Counted from the first letter of the stretch, positions 8,568 through 17,700 are shown. The stretch: DNA of 64,000 nucleotides from Roseiarcus sp963835955 (GCA_963835955.1 CAWIHZ010000005.1:682001-746000); one strand, 5' to 3'. Notes: generated by a model from the letters alone, not told the origin. Numbers and translations: made by a program.

Positions 8568-10139
8568 ATGGAGACCCGGGCCAATTTCATCCTGATCGGC
8601 GTCTTTACATTGGCCGCGGTCGTGGGCGCGTTCGTGTTCGTGATGTGGGTCGCGGGCTCCAGCCTGACGGGCACGCACAGACATTATCAGATCGTGTTCA
8701 ACGGCTCGGTCTCCGGGCTTTCCAACGGGGCGCTGGTTCTCTTCAACGGCCTCAAGGTCGGCGAGGTGACGAAGCTCAGTTTCGTAGAGGGCAATCCGAG
8801 CCAGGTCGTCGCCGATATCGACGTGACCAATCCCAGCGCGCCGATCAACGAGGACACCAAGGCGCGACTCGAGACCCAGGGTTTGACGGGCTCGGCTACG
8901 GTTGCGCTTATCGGCGGGGTGAGGGGCAAGGGGGAGCTGCCCGGGAACCCGCCCGTCATCCCCTCATTGCCGACGGCGACGCTCGCGGATCTGCAGACCA
9001 AGGCCGGTTACGTGCTCGATCTCGCCAACAAGCTGATCGTGGACAACGCCCAGCCGCTCCATCGGACGATCGAGAACGCCCAAACCTTCTCGATGGCGCT
9101 CGCCAACAATTCCACCGGCGTCGACGCCGCGCTGAAGGGCCTCGCCGATCTCGGCAAGACGATTCAGCCGCTCGCCGACCGCCTGCAGGCCCTGTCTGAC
9201 GACGCCGATCGTCTGGTCAAGGCGATCGACACCGACAAGGTCCGCGCCATCGTCGATAACGTGCAGGGTCTGTCATCGAAGGCCAATTCCGTTCTGGATC
9301 GCGCCGACAGGCTCATTGCCGACAATTCCGACACGGTCCATTCGACGCTGTCGAATCTCGACGCCTTCTCCCAGGCATTGGGCGACAATGCATCCAACGT
9401 CGACGCGGCGCTGAAAAGTCTGGGCGATCTCGGCAAGACGATCCAGCCGGTCGCCGCGCGCGTTCAGACCCTGTCCGAGGACGCCGATCGTCTTGTCAAG
9501 GCGATCGACCCCGACAAGATTCGCGACGTGGTCGGCAACGCGCAGGTGTTCACCCGGTCGCTGGCGCAGAGCTCGGACAATTTCAAGATTCTGGTGCGCG
9601 ATGGCGCGTCCCTCGCCACCCGGCTCAACGAGACCTCGAAGCGTCTCGATACGGCGCTGATCGACGTCGACGGCCTGATCAAGGCGGTCAATTCGCAAAA
9701 AATCGCCGGCATCGTAGATTCGGCAAGCGACGTCGCCCAGACCGTACGCCAAAATCGCGGCAACATCGATCAGACGCTGAAGAACTTCTCACAGCTGTCG
9801 GCCAAGCTCAACGAATCGGCCAACAAGGTCGATGCCGTCTTGACGAGCGCGCAGAGTTTCCTCGGCTCGCCCGGAACCAAGAGCGCGCTCGACCGGGTGA
9901 GCGAGGCGGCGCAGTCGGTCAAGAAACTCGCCGACGACGTCGACGTGCGCGTTAAGGACATCGCCGTCGGACTCAACCGCTTCAGCAATTCTGGCTTGCG
10001 CGAATACGAGGCGCTCGCGATCGAAGGGCGGCGCGTGCTCGACGACGTCGACCGGGTCGTTCGCTCGCTGGGGCGCAATCCGAGCCAGGTTATCTTCGGC
10101 GGCAAGCCTGCGCTGCCCGAATATCGCGGCGGTCAGTGA
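8568..10139 (+). CDS. mlaD: MCE-domain (MlaD-type) lipid-binding protein with long repetitive helical region
   Basis: A 523-residue periplasmic, inner-membrane-anchored MCE protein. An N-terminal transmembrane helix (NFILIGVFTLAAVVGAFVF) is followed by one MCE domain at about residues 40-120 (IVFNGSVSGLSNGALVLFNG, then TGSATVALIGG). The remaining 400 residues are predicted helical and contain a two-fold repeat of about 93 residues (DLGKTIQPLADRLQALSDDA near 194, DLGKTIQPVAARVQTLSEDA near 287). The offset is 279 bp at DNA level, pointing to internal duplication. Long helical tails in MCE proteins can build a tunnel across the periplasm (PqiB/YebT-like). The start is ATG 8568; a longer open frame begins inside the ATPase gene. 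Confidence 0.9.
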   Translation: METRANFILIGVFTLAAVVGAFVFVMWVAGSSLTGTHRHYQIVFNGSVSGLSNGALVLFNGLKVGEVTKLSFVEGNPSQVVADIDVTNPSAPINEDTKARLETQGLTGSATVALIGGVRGKGELPGNPPVIPSLPTATLADLQTKAGYVLDLANKLIVDNAQPLHRTIENAQTFSMALANNSTGVDAALKGLADLGKTIQPLADRLQALSDDADRLVKAIDTDKVRAIVDNVQGLSSKANSVLDRADRLIADNSDTVHSTLSNLDAFSQALGDNASNVDAALKSLGDLGKTIQPVAARVQTLSEDADRLVKAIDPDKIRDVVGNAQVFTRSLAQSSDNFKILVRDGASLATRLNETSKRLDTALIDVDGLIKAVNSQKIAGIVDSASDVAQTVRQNRGNIDQTLKNFSQLSAKLNESANKVDAVLTSAQSFLGSPGTKSALDRVSEAAQSVKKLADDVDVRVKDIAVGLNRFSNSGLREYEALAIEGRRVLDDVDRVVRSLGRNPSQVIFGGKPALPEYRGGQ

Positions 10140-10732
10140 TGCGGGGAGCCGGGGGGCTGTTCCGACGTCGCCCGAAGTTGGTCGCCGTCGCCACGCTGGC
10201 GCTGGCGCTCTCCGGCTGCGCGGGCGGCGCGCCTTCGAGCATCGTCGATCTGACCGCGGCGAAGCCGCCGGCGACGCGCCCGCTCAGAGCCCAGGTCCGC
10301 ATCGCTCAGCCGGTCGCGACGGCCGATCTCGACAGCGACCGCGTTCTGGTGCGCACGTCGCCGCTGACCCTCGCCACCCTCTCGGGCGTGCGCTGGCCCG
10401 ACACGCTTCCCTCGTTGCTCAGAGCGCGCCTCACCCAGAGCTTTCAGAACGCGGGTCTCGCGCGCTTCCTCGCCGGCGGCGGCGCGACCGCCGACTACGA
10501 ACTCGATCTCGACATCCGCGCCTTCGAGCTGGAAGCCCAGACGTCGACCGTCCATATCGACATCGCCGCCAAGCTCGTCGCGTTGGGGAGCGGGCGGGTC
10601 GCCGCCGTGGACATCTTCAGCTTGCGGGCGCCGGTCGCGTCGACCGACCCGGCGACCGTCATCCCGGCGCTCGACCAGGCGGCCTCGGCCGTCTTGACCA
10701 GAATCGTCGCATTCACCGCCAAGGCGCTTTGA
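10139..10732 (+). CDS. ABC-type transport auxiliary lipoprotein (PqiC/LolB-like partner of MCE system)
   Basis: A lipoprotein of about 197 residues. After a basic N-terminus comes a hydrophobic segment ending in the lipobox LALSGC near residue 25, so it should be acylated and probably outer-membrane anchored. The rest matches the 'ABC-type transport auxiliary component' family that accompanies MCE operons (VRIAQPVATADLDSDRV, then LPSLLRARLTQSFQNAG). The start is ATG 10139, which overlaps the MlaD stop as TGATG; GTG 10136 would add one residue. It probably docks the MCE tunnel at the outer membrane. Confidence 0.85.
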   Translation: MRGAGGLFRRRPKLVAVATLALALSGCAGGAPSSIVDLTAAKPPATRPLRAQVRIAQPVATADLDSDRVLVRTSPLTLATLSGVRWPDTLPSLLRARLTQSFQNAGLARFLAGGGATADYELDLDIRAFELEAQTSTVHIDIAAKLVALGSGRVAAVDIFSLRAPVASTDPATVIPALDQAASAVLTRIVAFTAKAL

Positions 10733-10786
10733 TCTGACCGTGTTCCAAGGCGGCGCTTCTTCGGCGGGACCGGCGCTCGTGACGGC

Positions 10787-11440
10787 TCATCTCTGAAGCG
10801 GGGTCCTGGGAACGAACGACTGCGAGGCCTCTATTTCGTAGAACGTCCTGGCGCGCGTGACGTCGGCCTGCGTAAGGCCGTGGCCCGCCAGCACAGTCTC
10901 GCGCTCGACCCGCGCGCCGGCCCTGGCAAGCGAAGAGACCAGCCGTTCTACGCTGGAGGGCGGAACGATCGGGTCTTCCGATCCCGAGACGATCAGCGCC
11001 GGAACGCCAGACAGGTCCGGCCTCGGCGGATCGGCCAGCGGCGCCATGGCTCTCAAAAGGATCGCGCCGGCCAATGCCCCTGGATGTAGCAGCAGGACCG
11101 CCGCAGCGATGTTGGCGCCATTGGAATAGCCCAACGCCACCGGCGCCGCGATCCGGTAAGAACGACGCGCCTCGGCGACAAAGTCGGCAAGCTCGTTCGC
11201 GCGGCGGCGCACATCGTTCTCATCGAATTGGCCTTCGCGAATGCGTCGAAAGAAGCGAGGCATATTTGCTTCGAGCACATTTCCGCGGGGAGACAGCAGC
11301 GCGGCTCCGGGCGCGGCTTCTCGTCCGAGTGGAAGCAAATCTTCCTCGTCGCCTCCGGTTCCGTGAAGAAGGAGGACAGGCGGGCGGGTCGGATCGGCGC
11401 CTGGCTCGAAGCGATGGATGTAGGACAGCTTGGCCGTCAT
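10787..11440 (-). CDS. Alpha/beta hydrolase, MhqD/carboxylesterase type
   Basis: A 217-residue serine hydrolase of the phospholipase/carboxylesterase type. The oxyanion region is LLHGTGGDEEDL near residue 25, the nucleophile elbow GYSNGAN near 105, the acidic residue is in VSGSEDPIVP near 155, and the catalytic His is in LAGHGLT near 188. The gene lies 44 bp downstream of a ring-cleaving dioxygenase on the same strand. The same gene pair forms the mhqO-mhqD hydroquinone/quinone resistance unit in Bacillus. Hydrolysis of ring-cleavage products is therefore a reasonable but unproven role. The length and lack of a signal peptide fit a cytoplasmic enzyme. Confidence 0.85.
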   Translation of the reverse strand: MTAKLSYIHRFEPGADPTRPPVLLLHGTGGDEEDLLPLGREAAPGAALLSPRGNVLEANMPRFFRRIREGQFDENDVRRRANELADFVAEARRSYRIAAPVALGYSNGANIAAAVLLLHPGALAGAILLRAMAPLADPPRPDLSGVPALIVSGSEDPIVPPSSVERLVSSLARAGARVERETVLAGHGLTQADVTRARTFYEIEASQSFVPRTPLQR

Positions 11441-11484
11441 CGTGGCTTTCCGCGCGGCGAGCGGGCTCGAGCGATCAACTGAGA

Positions 11485-12414
11485 CTAGTCCAGCTTCGGC
11501 AGCGCGGCTTCGATTGCGGCGCGACGGCTCTCGAGGAACGGCGGCAGTTTGAGCGCCTTACCGAGCGACTCGAGGGGCTCGTCGACCGCAAAGCCGGGGG
11601 GATCGGTGGCGATCTCGAACAGCACCCGGCCGGGCTCGCGGAAATAGACCGAGCGGAAATAATTGCGATCCTTCCGCTCGGTTGTGCGCACCCTGTGATT
11701 CTGGACGAGCTTATTCGCCATCGCCGCCTGCGCGGCGTCGTCGGGCGCCCGAAACGCGACGTGATGGACCGATCCAGCGCCTTGTCGCGCCGCCAGAAAC
11801 TCGCCTGCCGTCCTCAGATCGACAATTGCTCCACGCTCGACGCCCGGCGCGCGGTAGCGCTCGGTGGCGCCTTCGCGGCCCTCCGCGACGAAGCCGAAAA
11901 TGTCGGTCAGGACCGCCGCCGTCGGGCCGGCTTCGGCCAACAGCAGGCTGACGCTATGGAAGCCGCGGATCGCATGTTCGGGAGGCGCGTCGCCCGCGCT
12001 TCCTGCAGGGTCGGCTTCGACCCCTTTCGCTCCGACAAGCGCAAGCCGGGCGCCGTCGCGATCCTTGAACGCGAGCGTCGTTTCGCCGAAGCGCTTGATT
12101 GGAGGATCGTGGTCGACGCCTTGCTCGACGAAGCGCTGGGTCCAGTGGCCGATCGAGCTTTCCGGAACGCTGAAGACGGTCTCCTGCGCCTCGCCAATTC
12201 CAAGCCGGCCGGGCGCTGCGCCCTCCCAGGGGAAGAAGGTGAGGATCGTGCCCGGACGGCCCGTCCAATCGCCGTAATACAAATGATAGGTGGCGGGATC
12301 GTCGAAGTTGACCGTCTTCTTGACCAGGCGCAGGCCCAGCGTTCCGGCGTAGAAATCCAGATTCCGGCGCGCCGAACTCGCGATGGAGGTGATGTGATGG
12401 ATGCCGCTGGGCAT
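11485..12414 (-). CDS. VOC-family ring-cleaving dioxygenase (MhqO-like)
   Basis: A 309-residue protein with two glyoxalase/VOC modules. The N-terminal one starts MPSGIHHITSIASS, with a metal-ligand His in HHIT. The C-terminal one starts about residue 150 (AIRGFHSVSLLL, then GSVHHVAFRA and VLFEIATDPPGF). This is the pattern of the ring-cleaving dioxygenase/MhqO group acting on hydroquinones. ATG 12414 is preceded by GGAGCAGCGC and gives the family N-terminus; an extension to 12468 is open but lacks conservation. It is co-transcribed with the hydrolase downstream and divergent from the reductase at 12670, so a shared control region lies at 12415-12669. Confidence 0.87.
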   Translation of the reverse strand: MPSGIHHITSIASSARRNLDFYAGTLGLRLVKKTVNFDDPATYHLYYGDWTGRPGTILTFFPWEGAAPGRLGIGEAQETVFSVPESSIGHWTQRFVEQGVDHDPPIKRFGETTLAFKDRDGARLALVGAKGVEADPAGSAGDAPPEHAIRGFHSVSLLLAEAGPTAAVLTDIFGFVAEGREGATERYRAPGVERGAIVDLRTAGEFLAARQGAGSVHHVAFRAPDDAAQAAMANKLVQNHRVRTTERKDRNYFRSVYFREPGRVLFEIATDPPGFAVDEPLESLGKALKLPPFLESRRAAIEAALPKLD

Positions 12415-12669
12415 GCGCTGCTCCGTCGCAGAAATCTTCGCAATTCGCGGTCGGCGGACCGGCTTCACGACCCAGCAGACAGCGTCTTTTGGCCGAATGC
12501 AACCGTCGTTCGATCTGCGTGAGGCGAGAGAGGGTCAGCGAGATGCGTTGCAAGTCCAGCGCGGGCGGCTGACATCAGCTATAATATGTTGCGCCGAACT
12601 TGGCGGCGGGGGTTTCCCTGCCGCCGGCGGCAAGAATCGCGCGGCGTTCGGATTGCGAAGAGTGAACGA

Positions 12670-14352
12670 ATGACTGTTTCGGCCTACCCTGCACTTGGAC
12701 CGCGCTACGAGGAGACGTTTCCGGTTCTGACGGCCCAAGAGGTGGATCGCCTTCGACGCTACGGGTCTTTGCGCAAATACTCGGACGGCGAGAAGCTGTT
12801 CGAGGCCGGAAAGGCCGGGCCCGGCATGTTCGTCGTGATCTCGGGTCTCGTCGCGATCACTGAGCGCGACGGCCTGGGCCATGTGACGCCGATCGCCGAA
12901 CAAGGCCGTGGCCAGTTCCTGGCCGAGGTCGGTCAGCTCGCCAGCCGCGCGGCGCTTGTGGACGGCACGGCGGAGGGCGCGGTCGAAGCATTGCTGATAG
13001 CCCCTGACGGGGTGCGATCGCTGTTGGTCGGCGAAGCGGATCTCGGCGAGCGCATCATGCGTGCGCTGATCCTGCGGCGGGTCGCCCTGATCGAAGGTCA
13101 CGCCGGCGGCGCCGTCCTGATTGGGCCGCCTGCCTCCGCGGACGTGATACGGCTCCAGGTCTTTCTCACCCGGAATGGCTATCCCTACCATTTGCTCGAT
13201 CCGGCGACAGAGCCTGAAGCAAAAGAGGTGATCGGCCGATATGCCGATGTTTCCGGCGGGCTGCCGCTGGCGGTTTGTCCCGACGGCTCGGTCCTGGGCA
13301 ACCCGCCGGAAGCGATCCTCGCCCGTCAGCTGGGGATGACGGGCGCCCCGCGACCGAACTTTGTCTACGACGTCGCCGTGGTCGGCGCGGGGCCTGCCGG
13401 CCTTTCGACCGCCGTGTACGCCGCCTCCGAAGGCCTGACGGTTGCCGTCCTCGACGCCCGCGCCTACGGCGGGCAGGCGGGGGCCAGCGCTCGCATAGAG
13501 AATTACTTCGGATTTCCCACCGGCATAACCGGGCAGGCTCTGGCCGCCCGCGCCTTCATTCAGGCGCAAAAGTTTGGGGCCGACGTCATGATTCCGGTTG
13601 CGGCGAAGACGCTCGACTGTTCGCGGGCTAACGGCGCCTTCGCCTTGGAGGCGGAGGGCGGCGACCGCATCCTGGCCCGGACGATCGTTGTGGCGAGCGG
13701 CGCCCGATATCGCCGCCCGTCGATCCCCGAGATTGGGCGTTTCGAGGGCCGCGGCGTCTGGTATTGGGCGTCGCCGATCGAAGCGCGCCTCTGCGCCGGC
13801 GAAGAGGTCATTCTCGTCGGAGGGGGCAATTCCGCGGGCCAGGCGGCGGTGTTTCTTTCCGCCCACGCCTCCAGGGTCCGCATGATGGTGCGAGGCCCAG
13901 GCCTCGCCGAAAGCATGTCGCGTTACCTGATCGATCGAATCGCCGCTACGCCGAACATCGAACTGATGACGCAGACGGAAATCATCGCTCTATCCGGCCC
14001 GCCGGGAGCCGGCCTCGAAAAAGTCCGGTGGAGAGACCAGCGGGTTGGCGCCGAGGCCGAGGCGCCGATCCGCAACGTCTTTCTTTTCGTCGGCGCGGAT
14101 CCGGCGACCGAATGGCTGCAGGGTTGCGGGGTCGCGACCGACAAGGCGGGCTTCGTGATCACCGGCGGTCCGCCGACCGAAGGCAAGAGCCCGATCCTGT
14201 CGCAACTTGAATCCTCAGTGGCGGGAGTGTTTGCGGTCGGCGACGTGCGGTCTGGCTCGGTCAAACGCGTCGGCGGGGCGATCGGCGAGGGCGCCCAGGT
14301 CGTGCAGGCGATTCACGGCTTCCTTTCGCACTCCCACGGTCCACATCTCTGA
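12670..14352 (+). CDS. Cyclic-nucleotide-binding / thioredoxin-reductase-like FAD oxidoreductase fusion
   Basis: A 560-residue fusion. Residues about 25-140 are a cNMP-binding (CRP-like) domain (LRKYSDGEKLFEAG, then GMFVVISGLVAIT). Residues 150-225 form a thioredoxin-like segment. From about 235 a FAD/NAD(P)H oxidoreductase follows (DVAVVGAGPAGLSTAVYAAS, then YGGQAGASARIENYFGFP, NADPH loop LVGGGNSAGQAA and FAVGDVRSGSVKRV). The redox CxxC of true thioredoxin reductase is missing: the equivalent region reads GVWYWASPIEARLC. Electrons probably go directly to a bound acceptor instead of a cysteine pair. The next gene, 17 bp downstream, encodes a UBP-type zinc-finger protein. Databases often label such proteins 'fused response regulator/thioredoxin-disulfide reductase'. 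Confidence 0.88.
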   Translation: MTVSAYPALGPRYEETFPVLTAQEVDRLRRYGSLRKYSDGEKLFEAGKAGPGMFVVISGLVAITERDGLGHVTPIAEQGRGQFLAEVGQLASRAALVDGTAEGAVEALLIAPDGVRSLLVGEADLGERIMRALILRRVALIEGHAGGAVLIGPPASADVIRLQVFLTRNGYPYHLLDPATEPEAKEVIGRYADVSGGLPLAVCPDGSVLGNPPEAILARQLGMTGAPRPNFVYDVAVVGAGPAGLSTAVYAASEGLTVAVLDARAYGGQAGASARIENYFGFPTGITGQALAARAFIQAQKFGADVMIPVAAKTLDCSRANGAFALEAEGGDRILARTIVVASGARYRRPSIPEIGRFEGRGVWYWASPIEARLCAGEEVILVGGGNSAGQAAVFLSAHASRVRMMVRGPGLAESMSRYLIDRIAATPNIELMTQTEIIALSGPPGAGLEKVRWRDQRVGAEAEAPIRNVFLFVGADPATEWLQGCGVATDKAGFVITGGPPTEGKSPILSQLESSVAGVFAVGDVRSGSVKRVGGAIGEGAQVVQAIHGFLSHSHGPHL

Positions 14353-14369
14353 TCCAAGGGAGAGCCGCC

Positions 14370-14678
14370 ATGTCGAAAACCTGCGCGCATCTGCGCGGCA
14401 TTCATGATGTGACTCCGAGCGCGCTCGGCTGCGAAGAGTGTCTCAAGACGGGCGACGCCTGGTTTCATCTGCGAATTTGCCGCACCTGCGGTCATGTCGG
14501 ATGCTGCGACCAATCGCCGGGCCGGCACGCGACCACGCATTTTCATGCGACGCGACATCCCGTCATTGAAGGCTATGATCCTCCCGAAGGATGGGGCTGG
14601 TGCTATGTCGACGAGGTGATGTTCGATCTTTCCGATCGACGGACACCCCACAACGGCCCAATTCCGCGTTACTACTAG
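14370..14678 (+). CDS. UBP-type zinc-finger protein
   Basis: A 102-residue protein consisting almost entirely of a UBP-type (ZnF-UBP) zinc finger. Cys/His ligands are visible at CAHL, GCEEC, RICRTCGHVGCCD and in the His-rich run HATTHFHATRH. In eukaryotes this fold binds the free C-terminus of ubiquitin. Bacterial stand-alone copies are of unknown function and are recurrently encoded beside the cNMP/thioredoxin-reductase-like fusion, as here. A ribosome binding site (AAGGGAG) precedes ATG 14370. A role as redox or protein partner of the upstream enzyme is inferred from linkage only. Confidence 0.85.
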   Translation: MSKTCAHLRGIHDVTPSALGCEECLKTGDAWFHLRICRTCGHVGCCDQSPGRHATTHFHATRHPVIEGYDPPEGWGWCYVDEVMFDLSDRRTPHNGPIPRYY

Positions 14679-14796
14679 GGACATCAGCGCCTCTAACGGC
14701 TTGGACCCGCCGCGCGAAGCGTGATAACTCGCCGCCCACGTTCGGCCCGCCGCGCCGCGGACAATTTCGCGGCGGCGCAGCCAGGCAGGAGGGGCC

Positions 14797-15564
14797 GTGG
14801 TTTCGGAAGCTTTGTTTAAGTCGATGTTTCAGTCGATCGTCGGTCACGGCAAAGAATCCATTCTCGCCGGCGCCTATTTCGACAAGCCTTATCCGCATCT
14901 GACGTTCGACAAGTTCTTTCCGGACGATATTTACCAGCGTCTGATCGGGCATTGGCCCGACATCGACAAATACGTCGATCTCAACGGCGCCCGCACCCGC
15001 AAGCAGTTCACGCTCCACGACCGCAAGGCCGACGCAGGCGACGCCGATCGCACCGCTCTGTGGCGCGCGGTTTCGGACGCCGTCTCGGCGCCGGAAATCG
15101 AGGCGGCGATGCGCGAGCGGCTGCGCCGGGGCCTGGAAATCCGCGCCAAGGGCAGCGGGGAAGGGTGGCCGGTGCCGATGTATCCGCAGCCGGTTCTGTA
15201 CGCCGACTTCGAGGGCTACGCGATCAAGCCCCATCCCGACACCCGTCGGAAAGTGATCACGATGATGATCTACATGCCGGACGACGAGAGCCAGCAGGAG
15301 CTTGGAACCACGGTCTACAAGATCTCGCCGATGGGCGTCTTCGCCTGGAAGACCTACGGCCTGGTCAAGGACAAGACCTTTCCGTTTCTGCCCAACAGCG
15401 GCGCGGCTTTCGTCGTCATCCATCCGGCGCACAACCTGCTGCATTCGAGCTGGCACGGCCGCGAGACCATATCGCTGAAGAGCGACAAGCCGCGGATGAC
15501 GCTGCTCAACACCTATTACGCCAAGCCGCCGAAGGACGGAGACGGGGCCAACGAGTATCGCTGA
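14797..15564 (+). CDS. 2-oxoglutarate/Fe(II)-dependent oxygenase-like protein
   Basis: A 255-residue protein starting at GTG 14797 behind a strong AGGAGG site. It has the double-stranded beta-helix signature of prolyl-hydroxylase-like 2OG-Fe(II) oxygenases. The H-x-D iron ligands are in IKPHPDTRRKV near residue 147, the distal His in PAHNLLHSSWHG near 213, and a 2OG-binding Arg in DKPRMTLLNTYY near 236. Relatives are often encoded near carbohydrate or envelope genes and may hydroxylate sugars, lipids or small molecules. Neither the 119-bp upstream gap nor the convergent diguanylate cyclase gene identifies the substrate. Confidence 0.75.
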   Translation: MVSEALFKSMFQSIVGHGKESILAGAYFDKPYPHLTFDKFFPDDIYQRLIGHWPDIDKYVDLNGARTRKQFTLHDRKADAGDADRTALWRAVSDAVSAPEIEAAMRERLRRGLEIRAKGSGEGWPVPMYPQPVLYADFEGYAIKPHPDTRRKVITMMIYMPDDESQQELGTTVYKISPMGVFAWKTYGLVKDKTFPFLPNSGAAFVVIHPAHNLLHSSWHGRETISLKSDKPRMTLLNTYYAKPPKDGDGANEYR

Positions 15565-15596
15565 AACTCAAACGCGACGGCGGTTGGAGGCGCGTC

Positions 15597-17591
15597 TCAC
15601 GCCGCCCTGTTGCGCCGCGCCTCGATGAACCCGGCCGCGATCGCCTCGGGCATCGCCCTGGCGAACAGGAAGCCCTGGCCGCCCTCGCAGCCGGCGCGCT
15701 TCAGTTCCTCGAGCTGGTCCTGACGTTCGATCCCTTCGGCGACGCAGGGCAGTTCGAGACGGCGGCACATGTCGACGATCGCGTGGGTCAGGCTCGCGAT
15801 CTTCCCGTCCCGGCAAATTCTGTCGACGAAGCTCTTGTCGATCTTGACCTTGTCGAGCTCCAGATCGCGCAGCTGGCTCAGGCTCGAATGGCCGGTCCCG
15901 AAATCGTCGAGCGTGACCCGGACACCGGCCGTCCGCAGCATCCTGATGGTCGCGCGCGCGGCGTCGAGTTTTTTCATGATCGCGGTTTCCGTCGCCTCGA
16001 TCTCGAAACGGGTCGCAGGCAGGCCGGCCGCCTCCAGCGCGGCAACGAGTTCGGGGCCCGCATTCGGCCTCGACAATTCTTCCGCCGAGAGGTTGAAGGC
16101 CAGCGAAATATCGCTCGGCCATCGCGCCGCCGCCATCGCCGCCTTGCGCAGAAGATCGCGCGACAGCGGCTCGATGAGACCGATCTGTTCCGCGATCGGA
16201 ATAAAGACCGACGGCGCGACCGGTCCCAGTCCCGGATCGCTCCAGCGCGCGAGCGCTTCAAAACAGCGAATCTCGCCGGTCGCGAGGTCGACGATCGGCT
16301 GGAAGAAGACATCGACGCTTAAATCCGCGACCGCCCTGTGCAGCGCCTGTTCGAGCCGCATCCGCGCGATCGCCGCGTTCTCATCGCTGACGTCGAAAAC
16401 GCCGATGTCGCCGCGCCGCTTCGACTTGGCCCGGTAGAGCGCGATGTCGGCCATGCGAATGAGCCGGTCCGGCTGATCGGCCGAGGCGGGAAAGAGCGCG
16501 AAGCCGGAGGTGCAATTGACGTGAACCGTGAGTTGATCGACGACGAAAGGCGCGGCGAAGATCTTTCGGATTTGGCGTCCGAGCGCGAGCGCCTCGTCAT
16601 GCGCGCCCACCCGTTCGCAGATGACGGCGAATTCGTCGCCTCCCATTCGGGCGGCATGGCCTCGTCCCTTCATCGCGCCAGCGAGCCGGTCGCCGACCTG
16701 CTTCAGAATCGCATCGCCGACCTGATGCCCGTGAATGTCATTGATCGGCTTGAAGCCGTCGAGGTCGAGCAGGCCGACCGCGAACGGATTCGCGCCCGCC
16801 AGTCCTGCGTCGACGCGACTTCCGAGCAACGCCTGAAGGCTGCGCCGATTGGGGAGGCCGGTCAGATAGTCGGTGTAGGCGATGGCGTTGGCGGCCTTCG
16901 CGGCGTCCTGGGCGCCGCGATGCATTTCGGCGATCACGAAGCGGGAGCGGACGATCTCGGCGAACGCCTGGGAGTTGTCGATCAATACGTGGCAAATGAG
17001 AGCGGAGACGGCGACCAGCAGGCCGGCGACCCAGTAGGTCAGATCGTTGCCGTTGGCGACCAGCGTCACGACCAGCGGGACGGTCGAGCCCGAGATGATG
17101 AAGACCGCGGTCCGCACTAGGCGCATCAGGCAGAACGCCGTCGCGACCGCGGACGTCCAGACGGCGACCAGCAGCAGGGATTTCTCGACGACGCTGTCTG
17201 ACCGCACGAAAACGGCCGCGACAATCGAAAACCCGAACATCAGCGCCGGCCCGACGAGGCCGGCTTGGCGAATGTCGCGCCGCATGACGTCCAGGCTCTG
17301 GCGGTCGACGAAGCCCCGCATCCTCAGCCAGTAGACCAGCCGATACACCACGACCGCGAGCAGCGAACCGGCGAGGCCGAACGCAATGACGGGCGAGGTC
17401 CTGGCGCGGGTGGCGTAGAACAAGCTCGTCGTCGCGAGAACCGCGACGCCATAGAAGAGGGGCGCCATACGGGCCAGGGTCCGGTATTGCTCGCGCAATT
17501 GGAAGGCGTCGAAGTCGGCCTCGATTGCTCCATCCGAACGCGTCACATCGAGTCGCTCGAGGGCGCCGGCCGAAAACTCGATCAAAGCCAT
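15597..17591 (-). CDS. Membrane-bound GGDEF-EAL cyclic-di-GMP enzyme
   Basis: A 664-residue protein. Residues about 40-215 hold several transmembrane segments (APLFYGVAVLATTSLFY, VIAFGLAGSLLAVVVYRL, then WVAGLLVAVSALICHVLI). A GGDEF domain at about 235-400 has an intact active site (RMGGDEFAVI). An EAL domain at about 415-655 has CFEALARW, FNLSAEEL, EIEATET, DDFGTGHSSL and the final EGIE. Both catalytic centres keep their key residues, so both cyclic-di-GMP synthesis and hydrolysis are possible; one may be regulatory. The membrane part resembles a MASE-like sensor without recognisable ligand residues. It is likely to influence motility or biofilm behaviour. Confidence 0.93.
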   Translation of the reverse strand: MALIEFSAGALERLDVTRSDGAIEADFDAFQLREQYRTLARMAPLFYGVAVLATTSLFYATRARTSPVIAFGLAGSLLAVVVYRLVYWLRMRGFVDRQSLDVMRRDIRQAGLVGPALMFGFSIVAAVFVRSDSVVEKSLLLVAVWTSAVATAFCLMRLVRTAVFIISGSTVPLVVTLVANGNDLTYWVAGLLVAVSALICHVLIDNSQAFAEIVRSRFVIAEMHRGAQDAAKAANAIAYTDYLTGLPNRRSLQALLGSRVDAGLAGANPFAVGLLDLDGFKPINDIHGHQVGDAILKQVGDRLAGAMKGRGHAARMGGDEFAVICERVGAHDEALALGRQIRKIFAAPFVVDQLTVHVNCTSGFALFPASADQPDRLIRMADIALYRAKSKRRGDIGVFDVSDENAAIARMRLEQALHRAVADLSVDVFFQPIVDLATGEIRCFEALARWSDPGLGPVAPSVFIPIAEQIGLIEPLSRDLLRKAAMAAARWPSDISLAFNLSAEELSRPNAGPELVAALEAAGLPATRFEIEATETAIMKKLDAARATIRMLRTAGVRVTLDDFGTGHSSLSQLRDLELDKVKIDKSFVDRICRDGKIASLTHAIVDMCRRLELPCVAEGIERQDQLEELKRAGCEGGQGFLFARAMPEAIAAGFIEARRNRAA

Positions 17592-17674
17592 GGTCTTCGA
17601 CCTCGCTGTCCGCGAAAGCGCCCGAAGGCGGGTTCGATCTCTGCGGAACGCCCGCGTCCGCGTGAACGGCCGCT

Positions 17675-17700
17675 ACGTTAGGTGCAACCCAACATAACGT
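17675..17700. promoter_or_regulatory. Inverted repeat upstream of the GGDEF-EAL gene
   Basis: The arms ACGTTA and TAACGT are separated by 14 bp, in a locally AT-richer stretch (17690-17760) about 85 bp upstream of the GGDEF-EAL start. This may be an operator or part of its promoter; it could also be chance. The surrounding 17592-17975 region contains no gene. Confidence 0.3.
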
